From CADCSY01 sp038255685 (GTDB lineage Bacteria; Actinomycetota; Acidimicrobiia; Acidimicrobiales; CADCSY01), in assembly GCA_038255685.1 (NCBI GenBank), contig JBBSLC010000032.1, positions 1-22,969 on the forward strand: a stretch of DNA of 22,969 nt, written 5' to 3'. The translations under genes and the position numbers were made by a program. The notes under the pieces are model-generated. The model worked only from the letters and a program-made list of their open reading frames with translations, did not search any database and was not told the origin of the DNA. Shown here piece after piece: positions 6,745 to 12,667 of this stretch (the first letter of the stretch is position 1; each line of letters begins with the position of its first letter).

Positions 6745-8220
6745 GTGGCAGCACCTGAGCGCAGAACCCGAAGTCGCCGCAGCCGAGCCAGGCGCCTTGG
6801 CCTCAGGTCTCGCCTGACGGCTGCGTTCGCGCTCGGCGCCAGCCTGCTCTCCGCCCTGCTCGCCGTCGTCACCTACTCCCTCGTGCGTGACAACCTCGTC
6901 TCGCAGCGGGAGAACTCAGCGACGCTGCAGGCCTACGTCGATGCCAGCTTCATGCGCGACGGCCTCCGTCGCGCCGGTGCCGAGCCAGGCGAGCTGCTCG
7001 CCTCCCTCAACCCGACGGCCGCCAGCCCGTTCATGCTCGTCGACGACGTCCCCTACTCCAACGACCTCGCCGTGGGGCTCAACGAGTTCCCCGAGGGCCT
7101 CAGGGCCGCCGTGATCGATGGGCAACCGAGCCGCATGCGCTACAGCCTCGACGGGGCAGCGCGGGTGGCGATCGGCGTCCCGCTGCCCGCGGTCGACGCC
7201 TACTACTTCGAGAGCGCCTCGTTCGAGGAGGTCGAGAGCGCACTCGGCTCCCTGACCATCGCACTCCTGATCGCCGGGAGCGTCACGACCATCGCCGGGG
7301 CCAGCCTCGGCGCCGCCGCAGGTCGCAGCGTCCTGCGTCCCCTGGCGGAGGTCCGCCAGGCCGCTGCCGCCATCGCCGGCGGGCGGCTCGACACCCGCGT
7401 GAGCACGGTTGACGACGCCGACCTCGGGCTGCTCGTCACCTCGTTCAACGACATGGCGCGCGCCCTCCAGGAGCGCATCGAGCGCGACGCCCGCTTCGCC
7501 TCCGACGTCAGCCACGAGCTCCGCTCGCCGCTCACGACCCTCGCCGCCTCCATCGAGGTCCTCCAGGGCAGGCGGGACGAGATGCCCGAGCGAGCGCAGT
7601 CCGCCCTCGACCTGCTCGTCGCCGACGTGCACCGGTTCAACACGATGGTCGCCGACCTGCTGGAGATCTCCCGGTTCGACGCCGGCAACGCGAGCCTCCA
7701 GCTCGACAACGTCCGCATCGCAGAGCTCGTCTCCCTGGCCGTCGCCCTCCATCGGACGCCCGTGGAGGTGGAGGTGGAGCCAGGCGCGTCCGCGTGCATG
7801 GTCCAGGTCGACAAGCGCCGCCTCGTCCGGGTGCTCGCCAACCTGCTCGACAACGCCGAGGCGTATGGCGGCGGCGCCACACTGGTGAGCGTGGAGGTCG
7901 TGGGCACCGACGTGCGGATCGCCGTCACCGACGAAGGTCCTGGCGTGGACCCGTCGGAGGGTGGACGGATCTTCGAGCGGTTCTCCCGGGGCGGGGCCGT
8001 CGCCGGCCGGCGAGGGACGAGCGAGGGCGTCGGACTCGGCCTCGCACTGGTGAAGGAGCACGTCGGCCTCCACGGTGGCCAGGTCTGGGTCGAGGACGGC
8101 CCAGGCGGCGTCGGTGCTCGGTTCGTCGTGGAGCTGCCCATGGCCTCGGCGACCTTCGTGGCCCGCGAGGAGCTCGACCTCGGACCTGCCGCGGTGCCCG
8201 CAGCCGAGGTCGAGCGGTGA
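6745..8220 (+). CDS. mtrB: Two-component sensor histidine kinase, MtrB-like
   Basis: This 491-residue membrane kinase has a basic Arg-rich N-terminus, a first membrane helix (about 27-50), an extracytoplasmic sensor region of roughly 115 residues, a second helix (about 166-190), a HAMP domain (about 190-245), a HisKA domain with phospho-acceptor H257 in SDVSHELRSPL, and a C-terminal ATPase domain. The N box LANLLDNAEAYGG holds N366 and N370; the G1 box is TDEGPGVD, the F box IFERFSRG, and the G2 box GVGLGLALVKEH. It should phosphorylate the adjacent MtrA-like regulator in response to an envelope signal. GTG 6745 follows the regulator's TGA after one base, and the 3' end overlaps the next start (GTGA at 8217-8220), so the three genes are translationally coupled. 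Length is a little below mycobacterial MtrB (about 560). Confidence 0.88.
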   Translation: MAAPERRTRSRRSRARRLGLRSRLTAAFALGASLLSALLAVVTYSLVRDNLVSQRENSATLQAYVDASFMRDGLRRAGAEPGELLASLNPTAASPFMLVDDVPYSNDLAVGLNEFPEGLRAAVIDGQPSRMRYSLDGAARVAIGVPLPAVDAYYFESASFEEVESALGSLTIALLIAGSVTTIAGASLGAAAGRSVLRPLAEVRQAAAAIAGGRLDTRVSTVDDADLGLLVTSFNDMARALQERIERDARFASDVSHELRSPLTTLAASIEVLQGRRDEMPERAQSALDLLVADVHRFNTMVADLLEISRFDAGNASLQLDNVRIAELVSLAVALHRTPVEVEVEPGASACMVQVDKRRLVRVLANLLDNAEAYGGGATLVSVEVVGTDVRIAVTDEGPGVDPSEGGRIFERFSRGGAVAGRRGTSEGVGLGLALVKEHVGLHGGQVWVEDGPGGVGARFVVELPMASATFVAREELDLGPAAVPAAEVER

Positions 8221-8864
8221 AGGCTCCGATCAGGGCCGCAGCGCTGACACTGGTCGCCGTCTCGATCGGCGCCTGCGGCGTGCGGCTCGACGAGGGGCCA
8301 CGCGATGTGGCGATCGAGTCGGTCCCCTTCAACCTGCTCGAGCCCAGCACCACGACGACCCCGTCTGAGCCCGAGCCCCTCTCTCCCTTCCAGGCGACGA
8401 CCGTCTACCTCACCGACAACGACGGCTTCCTCGTCGAGGTCGAGCGCCAGCTGCCCGGTGAGCCGACGGTCGAGAGCGCGCTCCTCTCGCTGCTCAGCCA
8501 GCCGACGGACGCTGAGGCGGACAGCGGCCTCGGCACCGCGATCTCCTCGAGCACCGTCCTGCGCGGTCCTGTGAGCGGCCCCGAGCAGGGCCTGGTCACC
8601 ATCGACCTCAGCGCCGAGGTGAGCAACGTCTCGCCCGAGAGCGTCCGCCTCGCCCTGGCCCAGATCGTCTTCACCGCCACCTCCGTCCCCGGGGTTGACA
8701 AGGTGCTGTTCCAGGTCGACGGGGAGGCGCGCCAGGTGCCCAACGCCGCGGGCGAGTCGACAGCGGAGCCGCTCACCCAGGCGGACTACCGGGAGTTCGT
8801 GCGGCCGCCCTCGACGACGACGACGGCCCCCGCAGACGTCCCGCCCGACCCCGGGAGCGGCTGA
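8217..8864 (+). CDS. GerMN-domain lipoprotein (LpqB-like position)
   Basis: The 215-residue protein begins with a short lipoprotein signal, basic then hydrophobic, ending in a lipobox L-V-A-V-S-I-G-A-C with C20 as the predicted acylated cysteine. A Thr/Pro-rich linker (about 47-60) precedes a GerMN domain at about 62-170 (TVYLTDNDGFLVEVER, then GLVTIDLSAEV). The tail again is Thr/Pro-rich. It is the third gene after the MtrA/MtrB-like pair, starts inside the kinase stop codon (GTGA), and corresponds to LpqB, which in mycobacteria binds the MtrB sensor domain. Mycobacterial LpqB is much longer (about 580 residues, with a C-terminal beta-propeller); here only the GerMN part is present. A role in tuning the kinase is inference. 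It ends 1 bp from the opposing gene. Confidence 0.8.
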   Translation: MKAPIRAAALTLVAVSIGACGVRLDEGPRDVAIESVPFNLLEPSTTTTPSEPEPLSPFQATTVYLTDNDGFLVEVERQLPGEPTVESALLSLLSQPTDAEADSGLGTAISSSTVLRGPVSGPEQGLVTIDLSAEVSNVSPESVRLALAQIVFTATSVPGVDKVLFQVDGEARQVPNAAGESTAEPLTQADYREFVRPPSTTTTAPADVPPDPGSG

Positions 8865-8865
8865 G

Positions 8866-10146
8866 CTACCCGAGCCCCTTCTGCCTCGAGATGGCGGAGG
8901 CGAGGATCGTGGCGAGGTCGGCGAGCTCGACGGCTGCGTCGGTCGCCGCACGCCACGACGCCGCTGAGGGCGAGCTCCCGGCAGCGGGCAGGAGCGCCAC
9001 GAGCGCAAGGCCGTGCGCCTCGAGGGCGGCTCGTACCGCAGGCGCGACGTCTCGCTCTCCGACCGTGCCTGCCAGCTGGGACGACGCGGCGGCGACAGAC
9101 GCATCGACGGTGCCCCACGCCGTCTCGACGGCTCGCTCCGAACGTTCCCCGCCGCGTCGACCTTGCTCAGCGAGCACTGCGACGAGCGCCTTCGTGTCGT
9201 TCCGCACCTCGGTCCAGCCCGCACCGACGTGCGTCGCGACCTCGGTCCCGTAGAGGCGGCGGACGAGCGCGTCGAAGCGGCCGGCGGCGAGCTCGGCATG
9301 GATGGCAGCCACGGGTGATCCGAGGCCGTCACTGGCCCGGGCGAACCCGTCGTGGGCCAGGACCGAGGCCAGCTCCGTCCGCAGCGCCGCTGCGTCACCC
9401 TCGAGCGACCCGTCGAGGCCCGCCTCGGCGCTCAGCGCCGCCGCCAGGACATCGACGAGACGTCCCGTGGCGTCGTGGGACGCCTCCAGGGCCGCTGCCA
9501 GCCCGCCCTCGCCGCGTGCCGCCTCGACGACGCCGAGGAGGGCGTCGAGGTGTGATGCAGCGATCGGCTGGGCCACGTCGAAGGGGAGCCGCCCGTTGGA
9601 GACCTCGGCAGCGGCAGCAGCGACCCCGCGCTGCACCTCGCCGCGCGTGGAGCGCTCCTGGAGCCGACCACGCAGGTCGCCGGCGCCGGCGACGTCCAAC
9701 AGGAGCTCGTCCTCGGCAGCAAGGGCCGCGAGCAGCGAGGCCGCATCGACGCCGCCTCGCCGCTCGGCCCCCCCGCTCCCCTCCACGGTGCGGACCACAT
9801 CCCGACGCTGGGCGGCGAGGACCGGGCGCAGCGCGCGCTGCGTCAGGCGGTCCTGCGCGACGGTCGCCGACGCGAGCTCGACGAGCAGGTGGGACCGCAT
9901 CTGCAGCTGCACCGTCAGGCTGGCGTGCAGGGCTGGCGCCGACCGACCGCTCGGATCGGTCGCCGAGGCGCTCGTGTCGGCAGGGGTCGTCGCCGGTGCG
10001 GCGCCATCGTCCGGTCCAGCCCCGGTGCAGCCAGCGCCGACGAGGACGGCGGCGAGCAGCGCCACGACGACCGCCTGGAACGCCGGCGGACGTCCTGCGC
10101 AAGAGGGAGGGGACTGGGTGTTGATGCAGGGAGTTCGGCACAGCAC
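8866..10146 (-). CDS. Predicted helical lipoprotein of unknown function
   Basis: I do not recognise a family. The reading frame gives about 426 residues from GTG 10146: a polar N-terminus, a hydrophobic stretch VVVALLAAVLVGAGC with the last Cys (about residue 40) as the predicted lipid-anchored cysteine, a Thr/Ala/Pro-rich linker, and about 330 residues of Ala/Leu/Glu-rich sequence with regular heptad-like spacing, so probably all alpha-helical. Histidines and glutamates recur in the helices (for example SHLDALLGVVEAARGEG and EASHDATGRL), but no metal motif is convincing. The start is uncertain: ATG 10173 and the in-frame GTG just before the hydrophobic stretch are alternatives. It diverges from tatA across a 112-bp gap holding a tandem repeat, and ends 1 bp from the GerMN gene. 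Confidence 0.65.
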   Translation of the reverse strand: MLCRTPCINTQSPPSCAGRPPAFQAVVVALLAAVLVGAGCTGAGPDDGAAPATTPADTSASATDPSGRSAPALHASLTVQLQMRSHLLVELASATVAQDRLTQRALRPVLAAQRRDVVRTVEGSGGAERRGGVDAASLLAALAAEDELLLDVAGAGDLRGRLQERSTRGEVQRGVAAAAAEVSNGRLPFDVAQPIAASHLDALLGVVEAARGEGGLAAALEASHDATGRLVDVLAAALSAEAGLDGSLEGDAAALRTELASVLAHDGFARASDGLGSPVAAIHAELAAGRFDALVRRLYGTEVATHVGAGWTEVRNDTKALVAVLAEQGRRGGERSERAVETAWGTVDASVAAASSQLAGTVGERDVAPAVRAALEAHGLALVALLPAAGSSPSAASWRAATDAAVELADLATILASAISRQKGLG

Positions 10147-10165
10147 GTCGGGCAGATGATGCGAA

Positions 10166-10188
10166 CCGGACATCCGGAGGACATCCGG
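10166..10188. promoter_or_regulatory. Tandem 11-bp direct repeat (2 x GGACATCCGG) in the divergent tatA promoter region
   Basis: GGACATCCGG occurs at 10168-10177 and again at 10179-10188, so the period is 11 bp, about one helical turn. The right copy covers the -35 position of the proposed tatA promoter. OmpR/PhoB-type regulators bind 11-bp direct repeats in this position. CCGGA-CA-TCCGG at 10166-10177 is also an inverted repeat. Confidence 0.5.
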
Positions 10189-10205
10189 TCGCCACCTCCG
10201 ACCCG

Positions 10206-10211
10206 TACCAT
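10206..10211 (+). promoter_or_regulatory. -10 box (TACCAT) for tatA
   Basis: TACCAT matches TANNNT and lies 47 nt before the tatA ATG, leaving a leader of about 40 nt that carries a Shine-Dalgarno sequence. The 17-nt-upstream position falls in the second GGACATCCGG repeat, and no good -35 is present, suggesting activator dependence. Confidence 0.4.
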
Positions 10212-10258
10212 GGGCAACGTCGACCCCGACCGGGGTCGCGTGCAGAAGGAGCCACACC

Positions 10259-10432
10259 ATGGCCGGACTCGGAGCACCTGAGCTGCTCATCGTGCTCGTC
10301 GTCGTCCTCGTGCTCTTCGGCGGCGCAAAGCTCCCGAAGCTGGCCCGATCGATCGGTCAGGCCCAGAGCGAGTTCAAGAAGGGCACCGTCGAGGAGACCG
10401 AGGCGGAGGCCCCAGCAGACCGAAAGGTCTGA
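10259..10432 (+). CDS. tatA: Twin-arginine translocase subunit TatA
   Basis: This 57-residue protein is short but complete. It has one N-terminal membrane helix (about 7-20, LLIVLVVVLVLFGG), the TatA hinge F-G-G-A-K-L-P-K-L-A-R-S, and an amphipathic helix with EFKKG, followed by an acidic tail. TatA oligomerises in the membrane to let folded twin-arginine substrates pass, together with TatC, which is not in this window. AAGGAG at 10246-10251 lies 7 nt before the ATG, so this gene uses a Shine-Dalgarno start. Two proteins with twin-arginine signals are encoded 0.6-2.1 kb away on the other strand, which makes a local functional link attractive. It converges with the cupredoxin gene across 18 bp. 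Confidence 0.9.
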   Translation: MAGLGAPELLIVLVVVLVLFGGAKLPKLARSIGQAQSEFKKGTVEETEAEAPADRKV

Positions 10433-10450
10433 CGGAGCTCAGCCCGGCCC

Positions 10451-10855
10451 TCACTCGACCGTGACGGTGCCCCGCATGTAGTTGTGGATGCCGCACACGT
10501 ACGGGTACTCACCGGCCTCGTCGTAGGTGAACTCGAACGTGTCACCCTCGGCCATGTTGCCGCTGTCGAAGTCGAGCTCGCGGTCTGCGACGGAGTGGGC
10601 GGCCTCGTCCTCGTTGGTCCACGTCACCGTGGTGCCGGTCGACACGGTGATGTCCTCGGGCCCGAAGGTGAAGTCGGCGATCACCACCTCACCGGGTGCA
10701 CCTGCGTCCTCCACGTCCTCTTCGGCGCTGCTCGTCGCAGTGCTCTCTTCCGTCGTGTCCCCCTCTGCGAGCGGGTCGTCGGCGTCGTCGCTGCCACAGG
10801 CGGCGAGGACGAGGAGGAGGCTGGCGATCAGCAGCTGACGGGTCGAGCGGGCCAT
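10451..10855 (-). CDS. Cupredoxin (plastocyanin/amicyanin-like) lipoprotein
   Basis: The 134-residue exported protein starts with a lipoprotein signal (MARSTRQLLIASLLLVLAAC) with C20 as the predicted lipidated cysteine, then a Ser/Thr/Glu/Asp-rich linker to about residue 55 and a compact cupredoxin domain (about 56-134). Type-1 copper ligands are visible: H87 in EAAHSV, and C121, H124 and M127 in the C-terminal loop VCGIHNYM. It should carry one electron at the outer face of the membrane. ATG 10855 is fixed by AGGAGG at 10861-10866, 5 nt upstream; a longer frame to 10960 has no signal at its N-terminus. It follows the two ferritin-like genes on the same strand with a 131-bp gap that shows no convincing -10 box, so it may be co-transcribed with them. 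Confidence 0.9.
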   Translation of the reverse strand: MARSTRQLLIASLLLVLAACGSDDADDPLAEGDTTEESTATSSAEEDVEDAGAPGEVVIADFTFGPEDITVSTGTTVTWTNEDEAAHSVADRELDFDSGNMAEGDTFEFTYDEAGEYPYVCGIHNYMRGTVTVE

Positions 10856-10986
10856 GTCGGCCTCCTCTGTGAGACGGGCAACGGACAGACGTGCGTGCGT
10901 CCAGTGCGGACGGTCCTGCTGGCGGTCGACCGACGCCAGAGGAGGTGGGAGGACCTCCACGGGCGCCGGCCGAGGCCGCGGTGGGC

Positions 10987-11712
10987 TCAGGCGGAGTACG
11001 CCTGCTCCGTCGACCCGAAGACGTCGGGTACGGGGTACTCGCCCAAGACGAACAGCAGGACGGCGACGTGCTGCATGTCGATGGGGTGGATCTGGGAGGC
11101 GAGCTCGATGGCTGCGGGCTCGGTCAGGACCGGGATGACCGCCAGGTAGGTGGCGGCGGCGGTCTGCTCGAGCAGCAGCGCGAGCTCGGCGGCACCGACG
11201 ACGTCGGTGACGTCGGCGAACGCCTCGTTCACGGTCTCCTCGAGGTCTGCTGGGGGGTCCGTGACCTCCTCCTCACCGAGCTCGACGAGCAGGGCGTTCC
11301 AACCGTCGAGGTGCGCCTGGTGGTGGGACTGGGCGGTGGTGACGAACTCCGCCACTGCAGGCGGGACCTCACCGAGCGCGCCACTCCCTGCTGCATCGAG
11401 CGCTGCGCCGTAGGTGTTGACGGCGAGCACCTCGAGCGAGGCAGCCACCTTTGCGATGGCGAGGTCGTCGCCGCCCTCGGGCTCGGCGGGCTCCTCCTCG
11501 GTGTCGCTGTCGGTCTCGGGCGCAGCCGTCGTGGTGGTCGCGTCTCCGGTCGCCGCGGGCTCCTCGTCATCGCTCCCGCACGCCGCTGCGATGAGCGCGA
11601 GTGCGCCGGCGCCGCCGCCGAGCAGGGCCGTGCGCCGGCTGAACCGGCTGGGTGCGACCTTCGTCAGCGTCGCGTCGCTCTCCTGGGACTGCTCCTCGTG
11701 GAGGTCGCTCAC
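10987..11712 (-). CDS. Ferritin-like protein with a twin-arginine lipoprotein signal
   Basis: The 241-residue protein has a Tat-type signal with S-R-R-T-A-L at 25-30, then a hydrophobic Gly/Ala/Leu segment ending in a lipobox I-A-A-A-C with C45. It is therefore predicted to be exported folded and anchored by lipid. A Thr/Glu-rich linker (about 47-82) leads to a four-helix ferritin-like domain (about 84-225). Possible metal ligands in order are E94, H131 and H134 (HQAH), E182 in LEQTAAATY, and D212 with H215 (DMQH). The usual E-x-x-H pairs are altered, so di-iron binding needs testing. GTG 11712 overlaps the previous gene's TGA (GTGA), and AAGGAG at 11720-11725 sits 7 nt upstream. The fold matches the bacterial Ferritin_2 / desiccation-related group; the function in the family is poorly known. 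Confidence 0.78.
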   Translation of the reverse strand: MSDLHEEQSQESDATLTKVAPSRFSRRTALLGGGAGALALIAAACGSDDEEPAATGDATTTTAAPETDSDTEEEPAEPEGGDDLAIAKVAASLEVLAVNTYGAALDAAGSGALGEVPPAVAEFVTTAQSHHQAHLDGWNALLVELGEEEVTDPPADLEETVNEAFADVTDVVGAAELALLLEQTAAATYLAVIPVLTEPAAIELASQIHPIDMQHVAVLLFVLGEYPVPDVFGSTEQAYSA

Positions 11713-12563
11713 TGGACCGCTCCTTCTTCGGGTGGGCTCGCCAAGGCAGTGGACTGCAGCGCTGCCGGGAAGGCAACGCTGCCGGCGGCGCCCGGGAGCG
11801 CAGCGACGTCGGTCGGGATGGTCACGAGCTCGCCGAGGTCGTTCTGCAGCAGCGCAGCCACGGCTCGGAGCACGGCGAGGTGCTGTGCCTCGACACCCAT
11901 CACGCTCGCCATGACCTCCTTGGAGGTCGTGTCCTCGAGCAGCGACATGTTGGCGACGTAGGTGGAGGTGGCGACCTCTTCGAGGACAGCGGCGAACTCA
12001 GCGACCGCCAGCGCATCGGTGAGGGTCGGCAAGGTCTCGTCGACGACGGCCTGGTACTTCGGGTTGGTCGCCGTCTGCTGCTCGCCGCCGAGGGCCTCGG
12101 CCTGGGCGTTGAAGGCCAAGCCGTGCTCACGGTGCTGCATCATCGTCGTCTCGGCGAAGGCGGTCACCGTGGCGTTGGCCTGGATGAAGTCGAGACCGAG
12201 GGCTGCGTCGTAGGTCGCCACCGCCAGGAGCTCCAAGGAGACCGCGGTCTGGAGGATCTGGACGTCGATGTCGGTCTGGGCCGCCGCAGGCCTGGCGACG
12301 ATGCCGAGCAGGGTCGAGCCGAAGGCGCCGCCGAGGAGCCCGCGAGCAGCGAGGCCACCGATGCCGAACCCGCCCTTCTTCAACAGCTCTCGGCGGTTCG
12401 TCTCGTAGGCCCGGACCCGGTCGAGGTCGACGGGACGGCCACGGCGGTCGGCGCCGATGTCACGGAGGTCGGCGATCGACGATCGCGCGTCCCGCAGGGC
12501 GTCGGCCTGCAGATCCTGCGACTCGACGATCAGCTCCGCCAGCTTCTTGTCATCGATGCTCAA
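11709..12563 (-). CDS. Ferritin-like protein with a twin-arginine signal peptide
   Basis: The 284-residue protein has a long polar n-region (about 56 residues), a twin-arginine motif N-R-R-E-L-L-K at 57-63, a Gly/Leu-rich hydrophobic stretch, and a likely signal peptidase site after A-A-A near 93-95. The mature four-helix ferritin-like domain spans about 98-245. Candidate metal ligands are E111 in SLELLAVATYD, H144 and H147 (HREH), E195/E196 in LEEVATSTY, and E225 with H228 (EAQH). It is a divergent paralogue of the next gene, which keeps the pattern SLE-LAV-TY and TY-x-A. The start is TTG 12563: GAAGGGA at 12572-12578 is 8 nt upstream and there is no in-frame ATG nearby. The unusually long n-region may itself fold or bind a chaperone; this is inference. 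Confidence 0.78.
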   Translation of the reverse strand: MSIDDKKLAELIVESQDLQADALRDARSSIADLRDIGADRRGRPVDLDRVRAYETNRRELLKKGGFGIGGLAARGLLGGAFGSTLLGIVARPAAAQTDIDVQILQTAVSLELLAVATYDAALGLDFIQANATVTAFAETTMMQHREHGLAFNAQAEALGGEQQTATNPKYQAVVDETLPTLTDALAVAEFAAVLEEVATSTYVANMSLLEDTTSKEVMASVMGVEAQHLAVLRAVAALLQNDLGELVTIPTDVAALPGAAGSVAFPAALQSTALASPPEEGAVQ

Positions 12564-12571
12564 CGCATCAT

Positions 12572-12578
12572 TCCCTTC
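12572..12578 (-). promoter_or_regulatory. Shine-Dalgarno sequence (GAAGGGA) deciding a TTG start
   Basis: GAAGGGA lies 8 nt before TTG 12563. Between them is ATG-ATG-CGT-TGA (12571 to 12560), a three-codon frame whose stop overlaps the TTG. Confidence 0.5.
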
Positions 12579-12629
12579 TCTGGTGGTCAGGGGCTCTCTG
12601 GTGTGGGAACGGACCTTGCCACACTCCTA

Positions 12630-12646
12630 CGCTGCCGACGGCAGCG
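12630..12646. repeat. 17-bp perfect inverted repeat (8-bp arms, 1-nt centre)
   Basis: CGCTGCCG-A-CGGCAGCG sits between the 3' end of the AMP-ligase gene (stop at 12668) and the start of the ferritin-like gene (12563). As RNA it would form a 7-bp stem with a 3-nt loop. No U-run follows on the minus strand, so it is either a GC-only terminator-like hairpin or an operator for the ferritin operon. Confidence 0.45.
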
Positions 12647-12667
12647 GCGGATGCCCGACCGACCCGG

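Noticed and set aside
10856..10986. Independent promoter for the cupredoxin gene
   Set aside because: No TANNNT box is found at a sensible distance from the Shine-Dalgarno site; a small GC hairpin around GGAGGACCTCC is too weak to call.
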